Below, in pieces: positions 33,653 through 44,249 of a stretch of DNA of 64,000 nt (positions are counted from its first letter, which is position 1; each line of letters starts with the position of its first letter). Made by a program: the position numbers and the translations under genes. Where the stretch lies: contig JAKUCV010002095.1 of the NCBI GenBank assembly GCA_028386065.3, forward strand, positions 1 through 64,000, given 5' to 3'. Origin of the DNA: Turnera subulata. Its lineage: Eukaryota > Streptophyta > Magnoliopsida > Malpighiales > Passifloraceae. The notes under the pieces were generated by a model that was not told the origin of the DNA, ran no database searches, and was given only the letters and a program-made list of their open reading frames with translations.

Positions 33653-34072
33653 TGTTATGAACACGGGCTTGGATATTAAAAGTGCTAGTGGACTTACGGT
33701 TTACAAAGTCCAAAGTGAAGAATAGACCATTGAAGCGTCTAATTCTAAAGCCCAAGCTGCAGCAGCACAAGACTTTTAGGAGGAGTAATAAGGCGAGGCA
33801 TACTTCTGGAAAGTTGCAGGATTATATCGTGGAATAGCCCAGCATAGTGAGCAAACATGGGAAGGACAACTATATAAACAGGAGCAAAGCAAACGTAGGG
33901 GTTATGGATTTGGTTTATAGAAGATTCTCAACCCTCTCACCTCCCTTCGTACTGTTATTTCCTTGTAGTATTTTTTTTAGTTATTAGTCCTGTAGTCTAC
34001 TCTTTTCCAAAATTGAAACAAGGAATACTTCCTTTGGATTTATCATTATCTTATTGATTTAGCTTCATTACA
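33653..34072 (+). repeat. 5' LTR of the decayed Ty3 element
   Basis: It is 420 bp, with a TATAAACAGG motif near 33871 as possible promoter. The same length and ends are found at 37792-38211. Confidence 0.85.
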
Positions 34073-34576
34073 TTGGTGCTTTCATTGACTCTCTGCTGTC
34101 ATGGCGGAGAGCACTCGTACACGATTTTGGAGGAATCTGTGAAAGCTCTTCATGAATCACAAACGCAGCTGTGTAAGGATATGTCGGATATCAAAGAGCT
34201 GCTGAGCAAGTTGCAGAAAAATTATTGTCGTTTTCCATACCAGAAGCTCAACTTTCACCTGTTGTTGTCCCCTGCGGAGATTAATCTATTTTGCCTACCG
34301 ATTCTGCTATTGATTATGGCCTTTGTGATTTCCCTCAACCCACTCCCTTTGAGTTTTCCTATTTGCATAAACACAAACACCTAATGGGCGGGGATTCTTT
34401 GCCTGAAACACTTGTTCAACATTATCCTTCTGACGATTTGGAATGTTTTGAGGGTCATCCAATTCAGTTGCAGCAAACAATCACCACTAAGGTCTCACTT
34501 CCCAAACATATTGAGCTAGTAAATGTGTTTGGTTTGGCTCGTGTACATGAGCACCGTATCACTTTGGGACAGGATC

Positions 34577-36198
34577 TGAAGCGCCCCGTCCCGTATTTAC
34601 CGTACTGGGCAAACACGTGCCAGAACTATTCTTATTATAGTAGCAGTCAGTACATACAATATAAATTATAATACAAAGCAATCCCAAATACAACATCCGT
34701 CACCCGATCCCGGGGACCATTATTCAAGCCACAACAGCAGTAGCAGAAAACATATGATACAGCAACATATAAAATATAGCAGTGGAAGTCTTAGAATGAG
34801 ATGCAGCGGAGGTATGGATCCGGGGACTGGTGGAGTAGAAACAGCAGTTGGCCGAACCGCGTACCTGTACTACGAGCAACTCATCCTACGGGATGAAACC
34901 CCGCAGGCGAGGGGTGAGTCCGAAGTGCTCACCGACGAAGGATAAACAGTAATATGCAGGCAAACACAATACTTTCGAAGTAAAATTCCAACAAAAGACA
35001 TAACAGAGAAACAACCAGAATATAACTGAGCCAAGACCAAAAGAATATTTATTATTACCAATTTTATCTTTCGGGGCCCTGTCACTGGACAAGCTAGGGT
35101 CGTACCTGGTTATTAACATGTTCTGGGTGCTAGATCAAATCCAAGAGAGCCCAGGGATCGACATCCCAAAAATATAGATCCCAGGGATAGACATCCCAAA
35201 AATATAATCACGGGATAGACATCCCAAGCATAGACATGCTTATCACGAGTAACCCAGATCATAGCCACCACAAAACAGTCTCTAACCATCTAGTCGTACC
35301 ACTACTTTCCAAGTGACAATACAGTCGTCAACACAACTTCCAATTATCCAATTATCTCATCATATCGGTATATCCACAATCAACAAATCAACAACCACAG
35401 CAATGATACCACAATCAAACTCAATTGGCTCAGCAGTTCAATCAGGCAAAATAATCACAGAAAAACAAACACAGTAACATGTGCAACATATCAAAGGTTA
35501 TCCATCCTCACCTTAGCCGATTTCCCTACTCCTGAAAGTCTTCAAATTGTCCCGGCTCCGGTTCCTCGGGATACTGTTCGTTATCAGCTCCTAAATAGCA
35601 AACAATAGCATATACTCACATAAGATGCACATAAATGCAAATGATGCTATACCGTAAAAATAAAACTAAACTGGTTCGTGTGCGTCCCGGTGAAACTCCG
35701 TTATCATCATAATTCTCTATTTACTATTCATGTGTCAAAATACCATACTATTCTTATACCCGATTATTATTCCGGTACATACTTTGATAATACCCTTTCT
35801 AAAATATTTCCATAAAAATTATTGTTTACCATATCATAGATCCTTTCCATAAGGTAAAGTATTACCATATATAATTTAGTAAGTATTTATTATGGTAATA
35901 CTCGTAACAGGTACGCGGTTTGGCCAGCTGCTGTTTCTACTCCACCAGTCCCCGGATCCATACCTCTGCTGCATCTCATTCTAAGACTTCCGCTGCTATA
36001 TTTTATATGTTGTTGTATCATATGTTTTCTGCTACTGCTTTTGTGGCTTGAATAATGGTCCCCGGGATCGGGTGACAGATGTTGTATTTGGGATTGCTTT
36101 ATATTATAATTTATATTGTATGTACTATCTGCTACTGTAATAAGAATAGTTCTGGCATGTATTTACCCGGTATGGTAAATACGGGCCGGGCCGCTTCA
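34577..36198. mobile_element. Palindromic LTR insertion with U5 ends on both sides
   Basis: The insertion is 1622 bp and flanked by a perfect GGATC duplication (34572-34576 and 36199-36203). Its left end (TGAAGCGCCCCG) and right end (CCGGGCCGCTTCA) are both the 3' (U5) terminus of a Tekay-like LTR, in inverted orientation. The arms are 34577-34868 and 35907-36198 (292 bp each, roughly 95 percent alike by eye). The 1038-bp loop carries more of the same LTR in the minus orientation, with CATCCCAAAAATA repeats near 35170 and the conserved AGGAGCTGATAA-type junction near 35600. A normal LTR insertion would have one TGTAACAG end; that end is missing. Confidence 0.8.
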
Positions 36199-37239
36199 GG
36201 ATCACCGTACAACTTTGGGACATGATCTTGTAAACCAAGTAGCGGGTACTTTTCCCTCTCCATTACCCAGGTCTGAATCAATTCCCTTAACTATTTTACC
36301 GTTCTTTACTTTCCCCTGCTATTTTCCTGCATTACACCAGCTTCCCTTCGGAAAACTCCTTGCTACAGTTGCTCTACAAAGAGCCCAAAGATTTTGTGGA
36401 TTCTATTCTACTTGTGATGAAAAGTACAACCACAATCCCAGGTGTCAAGCTCTACCCCAATTTCTTTTTTCTTGTAGATGATGGCGATCCACTGGCCTCA
36501 TTAGAACCGGAGCCACTAGCTTCCTCCTCTATTGCGGTTCTTAGTGCTTTTGGGCTAAAGGAAATACATGATCAATTTGATCCTTCTTATCATATAGTGG
36601 CGGGCAACTGTTCTATTAGTGTCAATATGCATTACTCGGTGAGGCTAATACTTCTCAATTTGTGCACACTCACATGGTAAACTTGTTGCACCTCATTGCT
36701 GAACGACCTCTTAATTTCGTAGTCATAGTTGTTGGAGGAGGGGAATGGATGTCCTATTTTGACACTATGCAGCAGGTCTTCATTTCTATTAGCTGGCTTT
36801 TATTAAAAATTCAAGAATTGGAATTGGATTTGGGAGTGTATTGGTTGTCTACTCTTGCTCATGTCCTTGGATATGCTACGTCTCAATGTCAATTCATGCA
36901 TCTTGGTGCACATGTGGCATGGACAAGGGAGGTTCTTTTATTCTAACAGGTGGCATTTAATAGTTTTGGTGAACTCTATGCCAAAGAATCTAGTATTATT
37001 TGTTATTGGTTGGAGCCAGCGTCCTATATTGTGCAAGAAGTTCTTTTTCTACTTATGATTATGCTACCATGGGATGGATACGGTTCTCGTAACTTCTCTC
37101 AAGTTGCTGGTAAACTAATTCTTTTAGACATCCTTTGTACACTTGTTTTTTCCATTGAGTCAGGCTATGTTAAGGGATACTCCAGAGGTGCTTATTTGGG
37201 AGCTCACAGGCTCAATCATCATGAGGTGTTAATCTCTCT

Positions 37240-37760
37240 CAAATGACAGTGGCAGCAAGATCAATATCACTTGACATTGTTTGCCTATAAACTTAGTACG
37301 AATATCATTTTTCAAGTAGGTAAATGTGTTTTTCTTGAGCTCCACTCTTATTACAAGTATTCAGTTCATTTCTAATGCCACAACAAGTTACGAAGCCGTT
37401 TCTTTGATCTGTCTCCGAAGCTTCAATGTGTGGGAGAAGTTGCTTATAAGCTCAAGCTTCTTGGAGTGCCTCACATCTATTCAATGTTGATTTACATGTC
37501 CAGGCACATTGCTACCCTGTTTAGTGTAATCACCTTTTGCTGCGTTTTTCAATTTGTTGATCTTTTGCAGCTCCATCTGCATGAGGTGTTAATCCCTCTC
37601 ACTTCTCATTTTCAATGCTTCCACAAGCACCTGTTGATACAGCTGACAAGTATCAAACCAAGGTTTGTATATTGGGACAGTCTTCCATTACAGGCCGCCC
37701 CTTCGGCCACCAGGGAGCAACATGGGCAGCGACGGCACAATTTACTTACCTTGAACCTTG
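37240..37760 (+). pseudogene. Ty3 integrase C-terminal remnant
   Basis: Translation gives FQVGKCVFLELHSYYKYSV, then RFFDLSPKLQCVGEVAYKLK and LGVPHIYSMLI. This matches the GPY/F-type C-terminal region of Ty3 integrase (VxLxLxxYRxxSV, then RxxGPFxVxxxVGxVAYxLxLP, then IHxVFHVS) with decay. A further frame ends LNLEDKVHFRDGSNVM at the polypurine tract, typical of the end of such polyproteins. Confidence 0.6.
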
Positions 37761-37791
37761 AGGACAAGGTTCATTTTCGGGATGGGAGTAA

Positions 37792-38211
37792 TGTTATGAA
37801 CACGGGCTTGGATATTAAAAGTGCTAGTGGACTTGTGGTTTACAAAGCCCAAAGTGAAGAATAGACCATTGAAGCGTCTAATTCTGAAGCCCAAGCTGCA
37901 GCAGCACAAGACTTTTAGGAGGAGTAATAAGGCGAGGCATACTTGTAGAAAGTTGCAGGATTATATCGTGAAATAGCCCAGCATAGTGAGCAAACATGGG
38001 AAGGACAACTATATAAATAGGAGCAAAGCAAGCGTAGGGGTTATGGATTTGGTTATAGAAGATTCTCAACCCTCTCACCTCCCTTCTTACTGTTATTTCT
38101 TTGTAGTATTTTCTTTTAGTTATTAGTCCTATAGTCTATTCTTTTCCAGAATTAAAACAAGGAATACTTCCTTTGGATTTATCATTATCTTATTGATTTA
38201 GCTTCATTACA
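37792..38211 (+). repeat. 3' LTR of the decayed Ty3 element
   Basis: It is 420 bp and nearly the same as 33653-34072. It is preceded by the purine-rich GGGATGGGAGTAA. Confidence 0.85.
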
Positions 38212-38216
38212 TATCT

Positions 38217-41056
38217 CCTCTCCAAAAAGACTTACTTACTGAACACTGTTTTACGAATATTATTACCACACCTTGTTGCTAAAATATTTGAAATTAGTGT
38301 TTTAAGAGGTGATCATACCGTATTGTAAGTCTTATTGCAATTGTCAATTGTGCATAAAATTGTATATTCATGGAAAAGTTTCTCCCCATGTTGGGGGATT
38401 TCAATTTCGTTTTTCTTTCTTTCTTTTTTTTTTTTTCGAAGGGTTTGATTTAGTTTTCCGTAGATTAATTAGGGTTTTCTTTTTTGATGCAAACGATAGG
38501 CTTTATTTATATACAGGGAAGATTAATTAGGGTTGACCCAAACTAGCTATATCCATCCGCCGGATTTACTATTTCTTGCGAGACACAGATATTAGGATAA
38601 TTGGACAAGAATTCTCCAGAAATGAGAATCACCAAATAAGACGACCCAAAAAAATTAAAAAGTCAAAAACAAATGCAGCTGGTCTAATTACATATCGGCT
38701 TCAAATAAACTAACAAGACCTTTTTCGGTTGATGGGTTGTAATCTATCCGGTCGGGTCATGCAAATTGCAATATGCCTCTTTGAAAAAGAAAAAGATAAT
38801 AAACATAACAATTAACCTTATGCTTGAAAATGTTGCTTCTTCTTTTTTTTTTTTCTAAGCTTCTTCTCAGATTTTACAACAGTAAAGAGAGCCAAAGAAA
38901 ATGATTTCATGTATTTAACTTTTTTTTTTCTTTCGAGTCATAAGGATATCATGTATCTAATTGGTGAGTACTGATTTCATGTAGTTAACTGTTGGCATCA
39001 TGACCGCAACAAACAACTATTTATTTCTAAATTATGAAGAATGGAGGGCTATATTCGCGCTCCAAAGATTTATTTCCGCACTCTCTACTTTCACCTTTTT
39101 TTTTTATTTTTTTTATTTTCAAATGGCCGTAGTACCCCAAAACTAAATAGGTTTCTTACTTCATCTTCTCTTCTACATCCTTCCAAGACTTCTTTTGCCC
39201 TAAATTCCAATTCTTAGATTTTGAGTTAGTCAAAGAAAGACTCCTACCAAAACCGAAATAGAAAATTCCTTTATTATCTTTTTCTTTTTCAAAGAGGCAA
39301 ATTGCATGACCCGACCTGATATATATTACTCTTTTTAGGATTGTTCTGAGTTTGATTTTAGTATAAGAGTCTGCGCTCAACTTCAAGCCATGTTCAGTTC
39401 AATTCGTGCTGGGAGTATTTAATTTAAGCATAAGAGAAAAGAAAAGGCACCCATGGTGAAGATGATGGACATTAATATGGATGATACCAAACTTTTTGGA
39501 AGAAAACTAGGAAGTGATGAAGGCCAAAGCGAGTTCCATCGGAAACAAAGGGAGAGAAAGAAGGAATTTAGGGAAAATCGATATGTTATATTCAGGTAAT
39601 CTCAAAATATACACTGCAGCAAGAAGCCGAGATGAATGTCGAAGAGAGAGGAGGGAGAAATAAAAAAATTATCTGCTTAAAGCTGATGGAATTAAGGGGG
39701 TTATTATTATCCCATTCATAATTATAAAAAAGTGAGAATGGAGTGCGAGTATAAAGCTTCGGAGTGCCAATATGGCCTCCCTAAGAAGAAATGTTAAAAT
39801 AGTTGAGTTGAAATGATATGAGTAGTTGCTAGATATTCTAATAACTACCATACCTTGGCTACTTAAATGGAAGCAAGCAGGGTCATGTCACTCGGTGGGT
39901 GAGGTGGCTGGTTAATTCCTTTGATTGTTTTGACGTAACAATTCTAAGATGCATATTAAGATTTTTCTATATATAAAGTGAATTGCAAGGTCTGAATCTG
40001 CTCTCCTATGTCCAGTCCATAAAATCTAATAACAAGCCACCAATAAAACATGGTATAGCAGAACTTAGGTGCTCAATTGTTTTCATTGTCAATAAATTAA
40101 ATTCATAGATTTGGTTTGTTACCGTTTATTTATACTTTATACTCTCGCATTTACATCTTCATATAAGAACAAAAATAACCAAGCCAAAACTTGTATAGTA
40201 ATATTTTTCTTCCCCCACCCCCCCCCCCCCCCAACCGACATTATTAGTAAGTTTCAATATCAGCACTATCCGAAATCCTGCCTTATATCTAGTACCAAGA
40301 AGCAATAGTTAGAGGGACTATCAGTGCCAGAAGGCAAGGGTGCATCTGGTAACTAGAATGTCAGGGGTTAAAGTTAAAACTTAAAAAACGGGTAAAACAA
40401 AGAGAGATTTTGAGAGGCTTGATATCGTAAGTAGAATGTATGACTAAAAATATGATGCAAATCGCAATAGCATTATCCTCTTTTGTGCCACGGCCACGGC
40501 CACCTCATGCCAATCAATGAGAGATTGGATTTGGAACAGTAGCAATCGCGCAAGTTTGGCGCTCACATGAACGTGATATCATCCTACGCCACCCGTTAAC
40601 CTCTTCATCTCCCCAAAAGCCCCAAGCTTTTGGAGCCCTGTCCCTTCCAAGCCTTCCTCAACTTCTCATCATGTGCAAATTTACATCAACAGCTGGGTTG
40701 ATTCTTAACTCTTTTTTTTTGTTTGTGCTTAGCATGCCAAAAATTTAAAAGAAAACAAAAACGAAGAGGGAAAAAAAAAAAACAATGCAGATGTGGTCAA
40801 GCTTTCAAGGAAGAAAGAAATAGACAGCCCAATGATGTGTCCTAATAATGTTTTTGGTAGCATTAAAATCCACGGGCTAGGCCCAAAATGTGTAAAGAAA
40901 TTAGTAGTGGGCCGGCAGGGTTGGGGAAGGTTTTAGTGTTGGTGGCAGCTTCTTATTTTTGGGCTATATCCATTCCTCTACAGTTTGTCGCCTGTTGGAG
41001 ATTCTCAAACTAATGGATCAATTGGAGGAATTAATGAAATTTCTTTAAAGAAAGTA
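38217..41056. other. Intergenic, AT-rich, no recognised gene
   Basis: The region contains poly-T runs, a foldback with arms at 38751-38802 and 39271-39314, and a 15-base C run at 40218-40232. None of its short frames carries a known domain. Confidence 0.45.
38751..39314. repeat. Inverted repeat with about 44-52 bp arms
   Basis: GTCGGGTCATGCAA ... CTCTTTGAAAAAGAAAAAG at 38751-38802 returns as its reverse complement at 39271-39314. The left arm has an extra 8 bases or so. The loop is about 470 bases. No flanking duplication was seen, so it is not a clear MITE. Confidence 0.65.
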
Positions 41057-41061
41057 CATGT

Positions 41062-41228
41062 TGTTATAAAAAACGTGTGTGAATGTCGTTGTACCTAATA
41101 TATCCTCACCCCTCATCTTTGTTTCCTATCCAACTACAATACAGAAATGGATGAAAACTGGTTCAGAGCTCATCGTTTCTTCTTCTTCTCCCTTTCTCTT
41201 CTTCATTAACATATCTCATTTCATAACA
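41062..41228 (+). repeat. 5' LTR of copia-2
   Basis: It is 167 bp. It differs from the 3' LTR mainly by lacking about 9 bases near GTTTCCTAT, where the 3' LTR has an extra ATATTGTATA-like segment. Confidence 0.85.
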
Positions 41229-41319
41229 TGCTATCAGCACGATAACGTCCCTACCCGAGCAAGAATAAAACGAGAGCAAAAACGAAAAAAAAAAAAGAAA
41301 TGATGAACAGTGCGTCACC

Positions 41320-41850
41320 CTGCCTCGGTTATTGTACATGGCGAACGGTTCCGCGCCGCCGTGCACGTCACCGTCCCCACCATGGCCTTCCTCATGCCGT
41401 CGCCAACTCGTCGCCGCCATCCCCGTCCTCTGCCGCCGCCGGACGCGCCGCCAGGTGAGGAAGACCCGACGAGAACCCGTCGGATCCACCTCCATTGCTC
41501 GCGACGACGCTGCAGCCACCAGCACTACCGACGCCGCCCGCGCTCTCCTTCCTCCACCTCGCTGCGCTCCCGTGTCATCGCTGCCCTCGCGTTCGTCGCA
41601 CCGACAGCCGCTGCTAGGTGAGCGACCCGTTTTTAATGGGCGGGTCACGACCGGGTTGGAGCGTGACCTGGGTTGACCCTTCCGGACCCTTGTCATACGG
41701 GTCGCGACCAGAGACCCGGTTGCTGTGGACCTGACCCGGTTTTCGTTTGGGTTGTAGATGGTGGGCCGGTCCTTTGGGTTGTGGAGCTGGGCTTGCAGCC
41801 TTGGCCTGGTCCTTGCACCTCGGCTTGGTCATGGGCTGCATAGTTCGGCC
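41320..41850 (+). other. GC-rich leader of copia-2
   Basis: Pro-, Arg- and Ala-rich coding potential (about 41340-41620) ends at a splice-donor-like AG|GTGAGC (41620) and is followed by GGGTC and GGGCT repeats. The overlapping open frames on both strands (103-177 codons) reflect GC richness and no domain was recognised. Confidence 0.45.
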
Positions 41851-41950
41851 CAATCCATAAATAAATATATATATAATTATAATTTGAAAAAATTTTATCT
41901 CTGAAAATATACATAGGTTAAGTATTCTATACTACTATTCTACTAATAAT

Positions 41951-42190
41951 GCCGAAAGATTTATCGAGTAAGCATATATTATATATTATCTATTATTATG
42001 CTATTACTACCGCTGAAAGATTTATCGAGTAAGCATATATTATATATTGTCTATTATTATGCTATTACTACGCTGAAAGATTTATCGAGTAAGGATATAT
42101 TATATATTATCTATTATTATGCTATTACTACCGCTGAAAGATTTATCGAGTAAGCATGTATTATATACTATCTATTATTATGCTTTTATT
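41951..42190 (+). repeat. Four tandem copies of a 60-61 bp unit in copia-2
   Basis: Units start at 41951, 42012, 42072 and 42133, each with CTGAAAGATTTATCGAGTAA followed by an AT-rich tail (TATTATATATT, CTATTATTATGC). Copia-1 has a single copy near 5609. The array lies between leader and gag. Confidence 0.85.
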
Positions 42191-43316
42191 TAATTTATGC
42201 TTTTATTTCAATATGTTTCATTAATTTATCAATTGGGCTGTTAAAAGGCCCATTGTATTTAGTTTCTCGCTTTAACTTCATTTACGTTTCGCTTGGCTCG
42301 CACAAGGCCCATTGCATTTAAATTTGGGTTATTTAATTTTAATTGGGCTAATTAATAAAAGATCCATGTTTATTTAAATTAAGTCTTTTATTTATTTAAT
42401 TTTTGGAATTATGATATTATTTGAATTTATTTCCAGAAGAAATTTATCACGGGCATTAAATATTGAAATGCATAGTCTAGAAGACTCAATAAAAGAAAAA
42501 TAAAGCTAAGACCGGATGTCTTACTAAAAGATCCTACAGATCCTTGAATAAAAATTGAAGAAAAAAATATATAAACCACCAGAAGATGGAAATTATATGA
42601 CCACCAAAAGAAGGATATGACCACCAAAAGATGGATATTGTTCTTATCTTGCTCACCCTGAAGGGGCAAGCCAATATATATATTGAATGTTTTTATGTTA
42701 TGTTTTGTTCCATTATTAATTGTTATATTTATTACATTATGTTTACTTTACAGTATGTTATAACTAGTAATTTTTAACGTGAACGTGAAACTATGGTTGA
42801 CTCGGACATTTGTCCTGGAGACAATGCAATGATATATTCCGTATTTAATAAACGTAAATTATTCATATATGATAGTACAATCTCAAAATGAGAAGGATAT
42901 TAATACGCTCCAGAAGAGCATGAGTTTTAATATGCTCTTGAAGAACGCAAGCTTTACTATGATCTAGAAGATCATATATTTACGCTCTGGAAGAGCATAT
43001 ACTCTTGAAGAGTACAAACATTCCTACTTACAGTAATAAAAGAAATTATTATGTATCCCGTCGTTTTGACTATGCTCTATTCCCCGAAGCGAATGAGATA
43101 GTTTAATTATAATTGTGCCTGTTGCCGTGGATATGGATGAAATTGTTTTAATTACTATGACCAATTGGTTATAACAGTGGCAAGGCTAAGGGAAAACATG
43201 CATATTATTATTGCATAATGGATCTATTACTTGAGAACATCCACATAGAGGAATTGTTATCATACAAAAGTTGAAATAATTATTTCTCTGTTGGGTACAA
43301 CATTGACTCTAAAACT

Positions 43317-43968
43317 CTAAGCCTCGTTGTTGATGTTGACCCTAACACTCTCGTTCCAGGAGAACCACATACTACCCATATTGTTTTCTTCAGGTAGCTC
43401 AAACCGATTTGTTGGAGGAAAACGGAGTGGTATTACTCCATGATTCTCTGCAGGTTGCCACAAAGTTTCAGTAATAAATACCATGTTGGGCTTGTACTGA
43501 TTCTTCACATCCCTTAAGGTACGGACGAAATCTTGAGATTTTCTGGCTACACCCCTGCAATTCCATAGTAACAGCCGTACCTTAGGCCATGTAGGTGGTA
43601 ACCCAGACACCCTCGGTACACTCCGAGCCATCATGGAAATTTGATAATAACTGCTTTGATTCAAAAATTGACAAGTAGGCTCTAGCTGGAATTCCTGCAA
43701 TCTATCAGATATGAAAAACCATAATAGAATTAGCTGAGCCATAAAAGGAAGCCCTTAGATTGCCTTGGTCCTCTAGGAAGAAAGTTTCTTCCATAGGAGT
43801 CACAAAGAACCTAGATGAATATAGCTCATCAACAAAGACCAAACGAGGAATTCTTGCGAGTTCACTCGGTAATTCCTCTTGTTGTTCATTCACCATGCTA
43901 TATGCTAACCTGTTCCTCCTTCCTAGAGAGGCACCCTCACCAAAAAAGACAGTAGCCGGGGAAGGCAT
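43317..43968 (-). pseudogene. Frameshifted copy of the unknown-domain/endonuclease-start ORF
   Basis: The copy starts with MPSPATVFFGEGASLGRRNR at 43968 and aligns throughout with the intact ORF at 63234-63917. One extra base near 43719 shifts the frame after NSIM; the next frame continues FFISDRLQEFQLEPTC and VRLLLWNCRGVARKSQDFVR to the stop at 43317. It shares with the intact copy PRLVFVDE, YSSRFF, TPMEE, a WNCRG motif and a TET segment. A TATA box lies about 60 bases upstream (near 44030). It sits antisense in copia-2, so it either moved there or was carried by the element. Confidence 0.7.
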
Positions 43969-44027
43969 TTTCTTATCTTGTTGTGTTTTTCTGATTTTTT
44001 CTATCTCTACCACATATATCTTTCCCC

Positions 44028-44036
44028 CTTTTTATA
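44028..44036 (-). promoter_or_regulatory. TATA box of the frameshifted ORF copy
   Basis: CTATAAAAAG on the minus strand lies about 60 bases before the ATG at 43968. The intact copy also has a TATA box (63141). This suggests the promoter travelled with the ORF. Confidence 0.5.
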
Positions 44037-44249
44037 GTCTGAGCTTAGAAAGCAATGTGTCAGTTTTTCAAACATGGACCCCTTTTTCTATCTAGATCCA
44101 GAAGATTTTTCGGTAATTAAAAATTTGCATTATTTTTCAGAAAACTCCAAAGCTTTTCATTCTTCGAGGATTTGCTTTTGGAAAAGTTTGTTGCCACATT
44201 TATTATTGCTCAATAGTTCTGATCTTTTCCCAACATGGGTGGTAGATAT

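Larger units (their letters stand above)
33653..38211 (+). mobile_element. Decayed Ty3 element with 420-bp LTRs and a nested insertion
   Basis: The LTRs (33653-34072 and 37792-38211) run TGTTATGAACACGGGC to TTCATTACA and are close copies. Flanks TGTCT and TATCT agree in 4 of 5 bases. TGGTGCTTTCATTG follows the 5' LTR as a primer-site candidate, and GGGATGGGAGTAA precedes the 3' LTR. Gag-like N-terminal coding remains at 34100 (ESVKALHESQTQLCKDMSDI), and integrase C-terminal coding at 37240-37480. The middle of pol is missing or unreadable. The element is interrupted at 34577-36198. Confidence 0.82.

Noticed and set aside
41163..41696. 177-codon minus-strand frame in the copia-2 leader
   Set aside because: It is Arg/Gly/Ala-rich with no domain and is not conserved in copia-1.
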